Assembly (NCBI GenBank): GCA_037043455.1
Contig: JAWPHD010000003.1
Location: 930,001-994,000, forward strand
Source of the DNA: Cyrtodaria siliqua
Lineage: Eukaryota; Mollusca; Bivalvia; Adapedonta; Hiatellidae
Direction: 5' to 3'
DNA: 64,000 bases
Within the stretch, counting starts at the first letter, position 1; every line of letters starts with the position of its first letter. Below are positions 12,190 to 24,772 of the stretch, one piece after another. Made by a program: the position numbers and the translations under genes. Below the pieces are notes generated by a model. That model ran no database searches. It saw only the letters and a program-made list of their open reading frames with translations, and was not told where the DNA came from.

Positions 12190-13260
12190 ATAAGTATAAA
12201 AGTCGAACGGGAAATTCAGCTTTCACAGAACACAGTAAGCCCAAAAAGACGCAAACCGACAAACATGAATGGCAATGTTAATAAGGAATAAAGGCATATG
12301 AAAAAACAAAGCCAAAAAATGGTTGACAGTGAGGCTACCGCCTTGGAACGGTCAGTGGCAAAAAAAGGCCGCTGGTGGGGTTTAAACCGGGTTCTAGGGT
12401 GCACCAAACCTCACACTTACACTACTGTCATCCCAATGAAACGGGACAGTGTAAATAAAGAAATCCCCGCCATGAACTATTCTCTAACCAACAAGGCAGC
12501 AGTAATAGGCAATATAAATAAAACACAAAGATGCTCGTGTGTATATAAATACAAAAAAATACAATAGCCTAGAAAGCCACAAAGAAGGTACTCATTGACT
12601 TGGCAGAAGCCAGAGCAACCAGGGAATAAACAATTGAGGGCACGACATGACAAGGTTGCAGGCAAACATCAAACGTTGCCGTCCTTTTGGGCTTGGGTAG
12701 ACGTCAACAGTGGGTCCACGGCATGTCCGGTCATCGCACAATTAAAGAGGAAATCATAGTGGCGAACTGTAAATGGGTCCACCACCAAGCATGCAGTGCG
12801 TTGCAAAATCATAACCTCTTTTGATAAACATTTTAATAAGTTTAACAAAGATAGAATGAAAGTGATCATGACCAAGGATCTTACGAAGTTTGTAGATCAC
12901 GTCACCATAGAAGTCAGGTTGTGATAGTCCTTGTCGAAAAAGAGTTCTTAAAATTACCTTTATAATTGAAAAGATGATCAGGGTTACGATAATAACATTT
13001 TGCAAATGTTTTACGAAGATTATGATAACGGTAGCCCCGGTGGAGTAGCTTTTTAGTTATACAAATATTACAGTTATTGAAGTCCTAAACTCGAGTAAAA
13101 GCTCTAGAAAACGAATACGTTCAAACACATAGACCCCATCGGGGAACAGCACCATCTAAATGGGGATAATTAACAATATCAAAATTAAAATCATCTCTCT
13201 TGTCATAGATTTTGGTAATTATTTCACCATTTTCAGATGTAAATCGTAAAACATCTGATT
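12190..13260 (-). mobile_element. RT element, C-terminal part plus 3' UTR
   Basis: On the minus strand, 13250-13150 reads KIYDKRDDFNFDIVNYPHLD. Then (13005-12754) QPDFYGDVIYKLRKILGHDH and FVKLIKMFIKRGYDF, ILQRTACLVVDPFTV, the C-terminus, and a UTR to about 12190. It is the most complete representative of the retroelement whose pieces lie throughout the window. The catalytic RT core is absent. Several stops and shifts. Confidence 0.7.
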
Positions 13261-13287
13261 TCAACTAGTTTTTGTTTTCTTTTCCAG

Positions 13288-13324
13288 CTTGTCTGAATGA
13301 GTCGCATATAGGAATAGCCCCATG
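13288..13324 (+). CDS. CACNA2D: alpha-2/delta exon w3 (37-nt micro-exon)
   Basis: A 37-nt exon with acceptor 'tgttttcttttccag' and donor 'catg|gtatgt'. It enters with 2 nt of a codon, reads CLNESHIGIAP, and leaves 'TG', which the first G of w4 completes to Trp. The W-x-Y-C junction (W|QYC) is a family signature, which supports both exons. Its entry phase (one nt owed by the previous exon) does not fit w2, which ends in phase 0, so at least one exon between them is unaccounted for. Confidence 0.72.
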
Positions 13325-14180
13325 GTATGTTCTGTTCTGTTCTGTTTTGTTACAAATAACTCAGTACTAAGTACCCTTACGTATATGGAAGTGATAATTT
13401 ATCTATCCATTTGTTCTGACACTTATCAAGACCCCAGGCATGACATAATTGGAAAAAAGCAATAACGAGAAAGAAACATGTGTGAAACAGATGGAAAGCA
13501 ACGTTTTATGAAACTAGTATATCACAGACAAGTTCTAAAGGTTTATGCAAAGAAATATTTAAAAGATTGGGCGTATGTATTCGGTTTAAAGAGAGTATTT
13601 CAAACCGAGTTAACTGTTTCCACTGAAACCGAATGTCTATAGACGTTCCTATCACAACAGTTATACCGAGGGTTGGGATGTAACTATAAACCGGATATAC
13701 ATGAGTTGTTCTTATTGCTTTTGTTGACAAAATGACTATGCTCTGTTGAAGAATTCGAGATCATAGAATCGAGTTGTATCCAGCCTATGGTTGATATAAG
13801 GTCGTTCCAGCACCTTTTACAAGAATATGCTTACTTTTGAGCCACAATGTAAAGTGGTGCCCTGAATGATCATGCTAGTAACGTGTGCTTTAAGTTAGGT
13901 TTAAATTTAGACAAATATGTGTTTATTTATTTACACATGGCAATATCTATTTTGTTTTTATACACACTTACTTTGAACGAAAGAACATCGCCATGCTGAT
14001 TTCGTTTTATGTAAATGAAATAGATGTTCTATAAACACTTTATCTTGTTTTATAAAGGGAACTATATCTAGCCAAAGGTTTAATTCAAATTATATACGTT
14101 TTCTTATTTTAAGAATTTGAAAATGTGTAAATCAGACCTTATGGTTTTCATTTAAGACTGAATATGTATACGTTTTATAG
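13325..14180. other. Intron w3-w4, nothing recognised
   Basis: AT-rich single-copy-looking sequence with no repeat or coding signal. Confidence 0.45.
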
Positions 14181-14275
14181 GCAGTATTGTGAGGATCTGG
14201 ACTCGCGCTTAACAGGAAGGGCGAGGATTGACAGGCTTATTGAGATCATGGAGAACGAAACACTTAAGAAGAAAT
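14181..14275 (+). CDS. CACNA2D: alpha-2/delta exon w4
   Basis: A 95-nt exon with acceptor 'cgttttatag' and donor 'aaat|gtaagt'. It reads (W)QYCEDLDSRLTGRARIDRL then IEIMENETLKKK(C), with a sequon at NET. The Cys codon is split with w5 (T|GT). This corresponds to the 'W-x-Y-C ... C' segment of the alpha-2/delta ectodomain. Confidence 0.9.
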
Positions 14276-14702
14276 GTAAGTCAATGTTCCCAGTCACTTA
14301 AATGTTAAAAGTAATTTAAACTAAAATAAATATAAAACATCATGTTCACGAACACTTCAACATTTACATTATATGTTTTTTCATTAATCATACTATTATG
14401 TATTACATTATACAATGCTGTAGAAGTACTTGCCATACTGTAAATATGTGTTCGAGTGCTGATTGGTTAGTGCACCTTAGACATGACCTCATGTCAGCGC
14501 ATTTGACGATGTCAAATGGGTACCAGTAACATCAAAATGACATACTCTCACATGCAGAAGAATATATGATTCTATTCTGTTTCAACTCACGTGGTTCAGG
14601 AAGATCACAATGGAGCAACATTTTGAATCAGTTACATGACTTAAGCACTGTTTGTCATTGTCAAGCGAATCTAACATCTTTCATATGTCTTGTTTATTTT
14701 AG

Positions 14703-14799
14703 GTGACACAAATCTATTAAATCTTCTCAAATACGACAGTTATATAACTCGAGACATTCTAAAAACCTGGATGCGAAATGGAAATGACTTTAAGCCAAG
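14703..14799 (+). CDS. CACNA2D: alpha-2/delta exon w5
   Basis: A 97-nt exon with acceptor 'tgtttattttag' and donor 'ccaag|gtttgt'. It reads (C)DTNLLNLLKYDSYITRDIL then KTWMRNGNDFKP(R). The split Arg codon (AG|G) is completed by w6 after an 8.75-kb intron. It matches the helical stretch before the second Cache-like domain. Confidence 0.9.
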
Positions 14800-15630
14800 G
14801 TTTGTGTATATGTTATAATAGAACAGAACTGAGCGTAACATATTCTTTATTTCTGACTAAAATTGGTTTAGTTCATTAACATGTTAATATTGTAATTCAA
14901 TGAGTTGCAATGTATGTAATATATTTACGTTTCACTGCTGTCCTATCAAATCACGTGTGTATCATATTCAGGTGTTATTCTTTAACTGTTTCAAATACGT
15001 ATCTTATATCGAGTTGGTTTGGAAACCATTGTCCTCGGTAATATCCAAAGACACTTTATACAATGTTATTAATGAAGTGGTTTCATGTTTTCATGTTTCA
15101 TTCTGGTCCAATTTTGTCCAAGGATTGTCAAAGTGGCCCAGTGCGTGTTAAACGATCGAAAACGTGAAACTAGCTTTACTAAAGTCTGTTTCATCTATGT
15201 TTAATATATAAAATAAGCACTTTTTGATCATATTGGCCTTGTGTTTTTCGTATTGGCCGACTTCCGGTTTGAATAAACTCGGCTAATATAGTCCCATTAA
15301 TTATTAATAAGTTATATTTGATCCATACGAACAGGGAATAAGATTTCAGTTTCAAACATATTGAGACAACCCTCTGAAAATCTTATTATTACCCCAAAAT
15401 GTGTCTTACCTTGAATGATTGCCTTCCAGACACTCACTTGTTCTTACCAATGTCGCGTTTTACCATATGGTCTGCTACTTGTTTGTCAGAGTGTATACTG
15501 CGTTTATTTAAACAATGCATTTTAAAGAAGCTTTCTTCCACACCATCGTATGAACTTCTTTGAGCCAAGTCTCGCGAGGTCTGGATGATCGAGACTACTA
15601 AATGACGAATACAGTTAAAAGGCAAATACT
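14800..15630. other. Left part of intron w5-w6, nothing recognised
   Basis: No convincing coding or repeat content; the short open frames have no family resemblance. Confidence 0.4.
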
Positions 15631-15639
15631 ATTATGTAC

Positions 15640-15990
15640 CATAATAAACATTATTATATAACCTATAAATAGACGCGTTTTCATTGGCTAAAAAGTAATT
15701 TTTTAGAAAAAATATCTAGCGATATTGACCTGTTTTTTTGATATTGACCTGTTTTTTTGATATTGACCTGTTTTATATAATTGTTTTTTTGATATTGACC
15801 TGTTTTATATAATTGTAAATTGAGGGTTATATAATAAAACAGTTATGGATTTTTCAGCTGTTATACATGATGTTGATATGCACCAAAAAATCATTATTGA
15901 CCTCGGCTATCGCCTCGGTCAATAATGATTTTTTTGGTGCATATCACATCATGTATAACAGCTGAAAAGTCCATAATTGTATATTATTGA
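15640..15990. repeat. Large palindrome plus short tandem repeats (foldback/MITE-like)
   Basis: Four copies of 'gatattgacctgtttt' type sequence (15719-15803) precede a long inverted repeat with arms of about 70 bp centred near 15911 ('cagctgttatacatgatg' against 'catcatgtataacagctg'; 'ccaaaaaatcattattgacc' against its complement). A smaller pair, 'attatataacc' and 'ggttatataat', brackets the left part. It has no coding capacity. Confidence 0.8.
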
Positions 15991-15999
15991 TCACTGTAT

Positions 16000-17310
16000 G
16001 TAAAGTGATGTTTAGGAAACATTCACTAAATTCACAACATTTTTAGAAAAAAAGAATCATTCTTTGTTTGCGTGTTAACTTTGCAAGTATAATTACATTT
16101 AACAAATTACAATTCAAAAACATATGCCTAATTAAATTATTTCGAATGGGGATACCGTACCTTCGCAGTGATATATACCATATTGTGATTCAAACTTCTT
16201 ATTTAATGAAAACGGGATCAATTGGAAGCATGGTGTACAAACAAGAGAGAAAATTAGCCCGTGGTTTTATTGCGTCACACTTACAGCTTTGCTTTTACTT
16301 TTCTCCAAGAAAATACATAAATATCTTTTGTGTCCATACAGAACTTTGTGTACAAAAACGCTATTTTTATAGTTTACTTGATTGAGTCCCAAATATGTTT
16401 TACTGTTGGGTTATTTTACAGTAATGAGTACAATATTGAATTCCAATTATATCTGCCCAGCGTTCATAATCCATGTGTTAAATCGAATGTCGCCTCGTCC
16501 AAATACTGATCTCTACTCATCAAATATACAATATATTTTATACTTAACAATGAAAAGTGAAATACGAGTTGTATTTCTTATGTGTGAGATATTTGTTTGT
16601 GTTTTTCACTATCAAAATCATGTTTTTGAATTACTGTTAACTTTGTATCATTAGCTTGGAAATTGTCTCAGAAAATGAGCTGCAGATCTACAGTTTTTAA
16701 AATACGGTCGGTCAGGTATTTTGCAAATTATTGACATTTATAATGGAGATGTGAGTTTGCCATATTAAAAATAATAATCCGAAAGTTCATATGAAAGTCT
16801 TATAATTGGATTGTCAATAACTTAGCTAATGAGTCGTTGTTTATTGAAATCGCAATAGCAGTTTTACCGTAATGAGCAGAATCTGATGACGTCGCCGAAC
16901 ATATTTATTTCTGCATAGACTTTGATTATAAGTCATAAAATAAAAAGTACATTTGTTGTCTTGTCGTGAACAATATATTTTGTTTCAAACGTTAGTTGTT
17001 TTGAACATCCTTTTTCTTCGTGGAAATATAGCGTTTTCTTATAATTTCTCGATGAAATAAAATCTGATATTCGCTTCAAAACAACAAATATCGTCTTTGT
17101 ATTGTATTCAACACTGTACACATTACGTTGTCCCGCCTTAATTCCATTAAGCGATGGGAAAGTTTGTATAAGAATGATTTTATAACGGATATTTCGACAA
17201 TTAAACACGTTTAAAACATTTTGTACTGAAAACATGTGATAACCTGTTTAAAATTACCTATTAAATGTTTTAATTTTACAATATGCAGACATTTTAAACC
17301 GAAATTACTG
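16000..17310. other. Intronic sequence, nothing recognised
   Basis: Two adjacent frames (16068-16385, 16382-16654) are AT-driven and show no family motif. No repeat was noted. Confidence 0.4.
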
Positions 17311-17315
17311 TTTTA

Positions 17316-17375
17316 TTTCATACCCTAGCCAACCCCCTTTTCGCTCTTGGAGAAGGGGTTGGATGGGGTATGAAA
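17316..17375. repeat. Inverted repeat, ~24-bp arms
   Basis: 'tttcataccc' plus 'agccaacccccttt' pairs with 'aaggggttgg' plus 'ggggtatgaaa' around a 12-nt loop. It is much more G/C-rich than its surroundings. It could be a small hairpin element; no function is claimed. Confidence 0.6.
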
Positions 17376-18199
17376 GTTAATACTCGGACCACGTAATGAT
17401 AGCCTCATTATATTGGAACTAGGACGTTTCTATATTAATAAAACCTTAGATGTGTTATGAAGCTTTAAGAAACATTTATATCTCATTCAGCCGAAGATTT
17501 AACAAGGGATATTTAGATGTTTATAGAAGGTTGGTGCCAGAAATGGACATGTATTTGTCATACCTTTGACTTTCCTGTAGTAACTATCATTTCATATATG
17601 TGTATGCCGCTACTTACTTACTTCTATACTAACAACCACATGGTCTTTTATCGTTTAAACGGTTCGTATTCAGGGGTGAATCATACAGTCAAACCTCGAC
17701 TATAGATTAAAAATGGCCTCTTAACACAGGTGGAATCAGAACACACGGCAATCTTAAATTATTATCAGGGACTGCAGGTACAATATTAATAAAGTCCTGT
17801 TGTCATCAAGCATTAAATTAGCTTCTCGATGTATTAATACAGTATCATTTTGACTTTTAAATTTGCAAATAAGGAAATAAAATGTTGAATTTCCTTCTTT
17901 TCATCTTATTCTACCATAGGTTGAACTATATTTTTGGTTTGATATACCTAACAGTTAATAATATGAAAACACAATGTGCTTTAAATTATCCTTATAATTA
18001 ATATTAATGATTGAACAAACGCAAGTTATTTAAAAAAAAAATAACGGAACGCCCTGAGTCAGAGGCTTTAAAAATCAATATTGCCGTGTGTCCCTTTAAT
18101 ACAGATGCGCTTTAATTTAAAACATTGTAATTTAGAAATAAAACAATGGTCCCTTAAGGCATGTCATTTCTTAAACGATGTCGTCTCTTAAGGAGGTTT

Positions 18200-18540
18200 G
18201 AATCTATATTGAAAGAGAAGTGTCGTTAGCTACATTATCATGTTCTCACCTGATATAAGTTATTTTAAGCATGTGGAGAAAAATTCTCCTAGAAAACTGC
18301 AAGAAATACTTCATTTTTGTCTTTTACATTCCATTACGCTTTAAATACATTGCTTGTGACAAAAGGTTGACATAGAGAAATCTGAATATCTTATTTTAAG
18401 CTAAATTCATTTAGCTTCCACTGAAATTGATCTTTTATTTAAGTGATACCAATTGCCACATGTTCACTACATTAGTTAAAGCTAAATCAGGTGATCATAG
18501 ATTTCAGCCAACGACACTCCCCTTTCACTGTATAAATCAC
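18200..18540. repeat. MITE-like element with ~60-bp imperfect inverted ends
   Basis: The left end ('gaaagagaagtgtcgtta', then 'tctcacctgat') pairs with the right end ('atcaggtgatc', then 'caacgacactcccctttc'). The roughly 340-bp interior has no coding content, consistent with a non-autonomous DNA element. Confidence 0.6.
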
Positions 18541-18814
18541 CCTTGACCGTAAAGTCCTTGAGAAAACGTTAAACGTCCATGCGATGACAACACACACACA
18601 TATATGGATAAGCATGGTTTAAGTTAAAGCTAGGATAGAATACTTTGAGTTAACATTCAATATTATTTATTTTTGTAAAGCATTATTTCAAGCCAAAAAG
18701 ACTATTTACTGTTTTAAGATCAATAAGACAATATATGTTGTCGCTGTTATCTTGAGGGAATCATAACACACGTTACAGACTTTATCGCGTAAAGACGTAA
18801 CATTATAACGTCAC

Positions 18815-18990
18815 AATGACCTCTAGCCCCGGGTTGAGCAGAACTCAATATTCATAAAATCAATAGTACATAATTTTAACCATCCCGAAGATGGCATGCA
18901 TATGGCGGTGGACATAGAGATTTTCCTCCCCCATGTCCAGTGGCGTATTGTCCCAGTATCTAACAAAATACTATGCCTCGAAGAACGAAA
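18815..18990. repeat. Dispersed repeat, family B (inverted), extended copy
   Basis: 'agccccgggttgagcagaac', 'ccatcccgaagatggcatgc' and 'gtcccagtatctaa' match 63020-63190 in the same order, extending family B by about 130 bp. Confidence 0.65.
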
Positions 18991-19384
18991 TAAAAAAAAT
19001 GGAATTTAGTTGGGAGCAGCGGTCATGAAGCCTTACAAGTAACAGCTAAAAGACTAAATCCCGCTTTCTGACGATATATGACGTCATGAGTTATATTATA
19101 AACAGAATCTTACATTCTAACACATTTGTATTGATCTGTTAAATTTACTGGTTAAAGATGATAGGATGCCCAGCAAGATGTTGGTTCATATCATAGTTAT
19201 CACTTTTAATAAATTCAAATAAGATACTTAATTATAGCATGTTTATATGTTCCATAATATAACTCGTTTAAATCGAATTGCTATGTCACATGACTACGCT
19301 TACCTCTCTACTATATTTGGAATGTATCCTACTACATGTATTTTCAAAGCACGATGTGCAGTATGACAATGAATCAAAATATCA

Positions 19385-19580
19385 AAAGTAGATATAAAAA
19401 TCGAACAGGAAAAGTAGCATTCAACGACGACAGTCAACCACAAACTCACACAGAAACAAAGAACAACTTTAAAGATGAATAAAATACCAAATAAGACATT
19501 ACAAACACAAAAGGGTTGACAATAGGGCTACCGCCTTGGAACGGTCAGTGGCAAAAAAGGCCGCTGATATTTAAACAAGT
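19385..19580 (-). repeat. RT-element 3' UTR fragment
   Basis: It carries 'agggctaccgccttggaacg' and 'gtcagtggcaaaaaaggccg', the same 3' UTR block as in 12190-12480 and 44055-44300. No coding part remains. Confidence 0.7.
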
Positions 19581-19599
19581 ACAAATAATAAATATGATG

Positions 19600-20750
19600 A
19601 ATACATTACAAATACCAATTTATATTTAGAAGATAATGGACTGAATATATGAAAAGCAGATGTATGGCAAATGTTGAACGTTTTTATGCAAGAATGATAT
19701 ATTAGAAAATGTTGCTTTTTTCAAGTATCATTGATGTATATGTCGCATTTCAGTGTCTTTCTATAACGTTAATTGAATAGATCCAGCATAAGATAAACAA
19801 ATATGGGCTATCATCAAATGTGTATTGTAAATGGATAGATACTATAGTAGGTTCACATTTTGAAATACACGGATGACGAGGCACTGATGATTTATTATGC
19901 AGGGTATAATTGTATTATCATATTAGTTGTATCATTAGATGTATAAAGAAGGTGTATATGTTGAAGTATTTTCGCAAGCTTTGTACACTATAATATTTAT
20001 TATAAACAGTTTGTATAATTATTAGCCATTCCTCCATTTTAATTTAATATTATAAAATATAAAAATAAATCATTTTAATATCATTCGCACCATTGAATAC
20101 AACACATGCGTCTTATGTCTTACTTATATATCACTGTAGTTTCTTCTTTTTTGCCACTACTTTTTCACATTTCATCTCTGAGCTATCATTTTGTGTTTAT
20201 CTTTTGTCGTTTTGCACTTAGAGACAAATTCAAATGCGCCACTGACGTCAACACTAAACAAATTGAAGACAATATGTTAAGGTAATTCAGACCTCCTTTT
20301 ACAGTGTGCTAGTTGTTGCGCAAAGTGTTTTAGAACCTGTTTTTTGCTTATTGATTCGGGTTAACCTAGGATCTGTCAGCTTTTCAGCTTTTACAATGCA
20401 GTCTATGCCTTATAATAAATGTTCTGACATGTCAATGTTGTCATATTTTCCGAACAGCTCTACAAGGCAAAACATTTAGCGGCTTGTGATTTGTAAATAC
20501 AAATGTATCATTGACAGAACAACTCGGATGCAAAAGGGATGGTGGTGTTAAAAGTTAGTCTCATATTGAATATGTCACTTAAGCATCTGTATTTTACCTA
20601 GTGAGTGTGGATTTCAGATCATTTCCACAATGAACACAATGGACGAATGTGTTATGGCGTTATTGCCCATGATTTTGTTAAACTAAGGGAATTTCATTCT
20701 GCTTACATGACAAAAGTAGATGCAACTCAGTCATCGTTAAAACACGTATT
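19600..20750. other. Intronic sequence, nothing recognised
   Basis: AT-rich, no repeat or coding similarity noted. Confidence 0.4.
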
Positions 20751-20754
20751 TAGA

Positions 20755-21990
20755 CCAAACAACAAATGCAAGATTAAATAGAAGCCAAGTCTGCAACAGC
20801 ACAAACATAAAAGGGTTGACAACAGGGGGTGCCACATTTTAACTATCAGTGGCAAAAAAAAAACGTTCATGGTTCAAACCAGGATATAGGGTGCACTAAA
20901 TTTCCCCTTTTTACTGTCATCCCAATTAAACTTTGCAGTATAGATAAAGAAATCCCCTCTGGGCTCACGAACGATTCAGCATCAACAGGCGATATAAGTA
21001 CATAACACAAATGTATATATGAAAATTAAAAAAGCATAAAAAAGGAAGTACAGCAGGTACCAGAGCAACAACAGCATAAGCGTACCGTTAAAGTACTCCG
21101 GCCATGTTTTGTTTCATGAACATGTTTATGTTTATTTAAATCGAAATCAATACGCAACAAAAGATATTTACAATTAACACATTGCAGTATATGTGAAAAG
21201 CGAGAATAAGATTTTTTTTGATGACGTAGAAAACTTTGAACAGGTAAATTAACCAACAGGTAAATGTATTTATCAATTATCTGGCAATAGTTGTGCAGCT
21301 ATACAGTTCAGATTTACCTAATTTCCCCGTGCAGTCACGCAGTGGTAAAAGTAGTATCTACGTCATGCAAATAATACTTATTTTTACATACAGCTTAGTA
21401 GCGGTTTAAACATATGTTTCTCTCCGGGACTATCAAGAAATATTCATATGAGGTTTAAGAGTTAAATTTGTTGATTGATAATACTACAAAAAGGGTGGCC
21501 ATTCATCGTTAAGGGTACGACAAGACAAGATTGAAGACACACATTCAACCATCCTTTCCAGGATTTAGTTTTACGTCATCATAGACTAACACACAAAGAG
21601 AAAACCATAGTGTCGAACTTTAACTGGGTCTACCGTGCAGTACGTTCCAAAATGATAGGGTCATAACGTCTATTGATAACTTTGCTAGATAGTTTGATAA
21701 TGATTGTAAATAATTGATCATGACCAAGGACCTTATATGTTTGTAAATCACGTCAACGTAGAAGTTAGAATGAGATGTCCTTGTCGCAGAAGAGTTCTTG
21801 AATTACTTTTACATTTTAAAAGTAGATTCGGATTACGATAATAATATTTTTGCAAAGATTTTTAGAAGCTTACGTTAACGGTATAACTGATGTAGTAGCT
21901 GTTTATTATTAAGATCACCAGTATTAAAGAGCTCAACGCGACCACAAATTTACTAAGCGGATTCTGACTCACCAAATTTGACTGGAAGTT
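20755..21990 (-). mobile_element. RT element, heavily decayed copy
   Basis: It follows the order of the copy at 12190-13260: UTR block (20810-21020), 'gacaagacaagattgaagac' (21520), 'tgatcatgaccaaggacctt' (21717) and 'gtccttgtcgcagaagagtt' (21776). It is too diverged to translate. Confidence 0.6.
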
Positions 21991-22462
21991 TGTATCAACA
22001 AGTTCTTGAGTGAGCTTTACAACGAGAAAAAAATGCGCAGATTTAATAAAATTACTACCCTGGATTATGTACAAATAATGGATTTTACTTTGTTTCCACG
22101 AAAACTTCAGTAAACGTCTTCTGATTTTCACCAAATAGTATTTGAATGTTTGTTTTAATAAGATTTCGTATGGGTTTAACAACAAGCAAACGAGACCTAA
22201 ACATTACAGAGTTATTGTCTTTGTTTATGTTGAAAGAAGCTTGCGAATGGAAAAACTTCAGTTTTTCACCAAACTTGATATAAAGGTTTTCAGTACCATG
22301 TTCACTGTTTAAGATTTGTTAAGGTCAGTGTCACTGGTCATGGTGATGCAATTGCGTTGCCTTGTCCTTAACTCCTTTAACTACTTGATATATTGGAACA
22401 AAAGTTGATTGTGTATGTTTCATCAAAAGTCAATGTGTCGCTCACATAGTAACAAACATGAG

Positions 22463-22800
22463 ATATAGGGTCCTATAGAAACAACAGCGTCCGAACGCAA
22501 TGGCGTCGTAGGTCCGCACTGTACTGCAAACAAGGACTTGATAATACAATGAAAGAGACAAAAAACAACAGAAAGGTTGGTGAAGACAGGGTTACCGAAT
22601 TGGAACGGTCAGTAGGCAATAAGGCCTACTGGTTAGCTTGAATCGATTTTATATGCGCACAATCGTCGCTATTATCCTGTCTTCAGCGCCCAAATAGACA
22701 AGACAGTGTAAACAAAACTGCATCCCATAAAAAAGAATTATCTAACAATAAAGTCCACATCCAGAGAAACTAACTAAAGAAACACATACAAAATAAGCCA
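22463..22800 (+). repeat. Retroelement 3' region, inverted relative to 4030-4385
   Basis: 'agcgtccgaacgcaatggcg', 'ggtccgcactgtactgc' and 'gaacggtcagtaggcaataa' are the reverse complement of the copy near 4.1 kb. The two form an inverted pair about 18 kb apart. Confidence 0.7.
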
Positions 22801-22829
22801 TGACGTATTATGTTCAGCACGCTATAGGA

Positions 22830-23550
22830 TGAGGGAAAACAGTTTAGAAAAACAAATTGTCTGGGGAAAATAATAAAATATTATATGATAAGGTATTTCT
22901 TTACTGTGTTATTTTGCATCAAATTGGCGTATTACATACGTTGTTCCTGTATTGTTAAAAGAGCCATGTAATCCAGTAGAGCGTCTTCTTGCCCTCTTGT
23001 GCCTCTTGTTTTAATTTTTTCCCAACGTCATTTCTTATGTTCTGAAAATTGCGTGTTTTGTATTTATTAAATTGTATATATAAAGAAATGTAAAGACACC
23101 TTTGGTTGTGTATGTGTTTGTGTTTCTTAATTTATTATTTTTATTATAGTTTTCTCTGCATGCGCGTGTATGGGTGTTTAAACTTATTATATTAGCAACT
23201 AAGATACAGTGTTATGGTCTTTGCTTACACAAGAACTGTGTCAATAAATGGGTTTTCTAACTATATATTCCAATAAATTAGTATTTTTTATAAGTTAAAC
23301 TTGACATGGATACCCGAGCAGTTTCAATCTGTTCATCATCAAAAGGTTTTCACCATCGATTAATATTAAATTATCATAATGTACAATTAGGCGTTCATGT
23401 CTAGTAATGAATAAGTAAATGTAGTTTACATTTTGCTTAAATCAGAGTCACAATGGGTAGAAATAAACACTTAACGTCACACCGACTTAAGCTATGACGT
23501 GTATTTCTGTTGCATGATCATGTTTACTTTATTACGTGTATTTCTTACAG
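22830..23550. other. Right part of intron w5-w6, nothing recognised
   Basis: AT-rich; a short 'ccagtagagcgtc...tgccctctt' block also occurs near 6540 ('ccagtagagcgtccacatgc'), so a small dispersed repeat is present. Confidence 0.4.
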
Positions 23551-23628
23551 GAATGGCATCGAATTGGTGTTTGTGGGAACGGCCGGAGGAATAACAAAGT
23601 ACCTCACGACGCGCGACCTGGCAAATCC
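23551..23628 (+). CDS. CACNA2D: alpha-2/delta exon w6
   Basis: A 78-nt exon with acceptor 'gtatttcttacag' and donor 'aaatcc|gtaaga'. It reads (R)NGIELVFVGTAGGITKYLTT then RDLAN(P). 'G-[IV]-E-[LV]-x-F-[VL]-G-T-x-x-G-[LI]' is the family's entry into the second Cache-like domain. GC content is clearly higher than in the surrounding intron. Confidence 0.92.
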
Positions 23629-24647
23629 GTAAGAAATTACGAGCATGCAATGATAATTTATATTCTTATTGAATGATGTGTTGTTTATAACTCATATAAG
23701 TTATAAAAAATGTTCTTAAAAAGGTGATTATATCGCAATAATTGACCTCAAACTTGTGTTGAATTCACGCGTGCGTAAATGTGACGTGAATTAGGATGGT
23801 GTGCCTTATCACCGGTGCATACTTTTGGCCGTCGTATTTCTATGCAGATTGGTAAATCACACTGTCACCTTCGAAATTATGAAATAGTTTGATTTTTAAT
23901 AGAAAAAAAAATAGTTTGTTTTTAAAATATGGCCGCCTGCTTGTCAGATATTTAGGTCACATATCACAAAGTTGGGGATGAAACGGTGCTCACATAAGAT
24001 GTGATGAATGGTTTTAATATACACCGGTATTGCGTCCTTTTGGCAGTACTACTATAAGCAGATTATTATATTCTCGGTGGGAATAATACAGAGTTACTTG
24101 TCATTAAATTCTTCACATTAAAATAAACATTGCACACATAGTATACTGAAATGTCGTAATAGAATGATAAGGTAATATAATATCTTTAAAACGACATTTT
24201 AACTTGAATTGGTTTCGTCTTAAAGTCGTAGACAGAATGGATCATATATTAAATGCAATTTTGCCTCCTAATTTAATCCCTCTGGGTGCATTGTAGCGAA
24301 TATGTACCGTTCTTCGTGAAATAGATCATACAATTGCGCATCACCAAATAGAGACATCTTCAATGAGTTTCTATCTTATCCGTTTAATATGCAACTTAAT
24401 AATTTATTGAAGCATATTTAACTTATAACCAGAAAACTTAGATCAAATAAAAGGATATAAAAAATGCACAATCCACCAGTCTGTCGTATCAAACAATTCA
24501 ATTTACATATTTCCTGAAATATGTTTTGCAAAAATAAAAACGCATTCAAAACAATCAGCAATTATCCAAAATGACCCAAAATTAAGAAAACACGACATGA
24601 ACATGTTTATTCATAACATTATTTATAATCAATGGCTTATTTTTCAG
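23629..24647. other. Intron w6-w7, nothing recognised
   Basis: AT-rich sequence between well-supported exons; no repeat identified. Confidence 0.45.
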
Positions 24648-24772
24648 ACACTTCCTGCTTAATAACACCAGTACAATAGAATCTGATTACTACAAACGGG
24701 CGATAGAGGGAGCAGAGAAACTGGACTCACAGCCAAGATATGCATTCACATACTCGTTTAAATTCGACAAAT
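24648..24772 (+). CDS. CACNA2D: alpha-2/delta exon w7
   Basis: A 125-nt exon with acceptor 'cttatttttcag' and donor 'acaaat|gtatgt'. It reads (P)HFLLNNTSTIESDYYKRAI then EGAEKLDSQPRYAFTYSFKF. 'D-x-Y-[YK]-[RK]-A' is the hallmark '[WY]-Y-R-R-A' of Cache-type ectodomains in this family. There is a sequon at NNT, and the exon leaves one nt. Confidence 0.92.
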
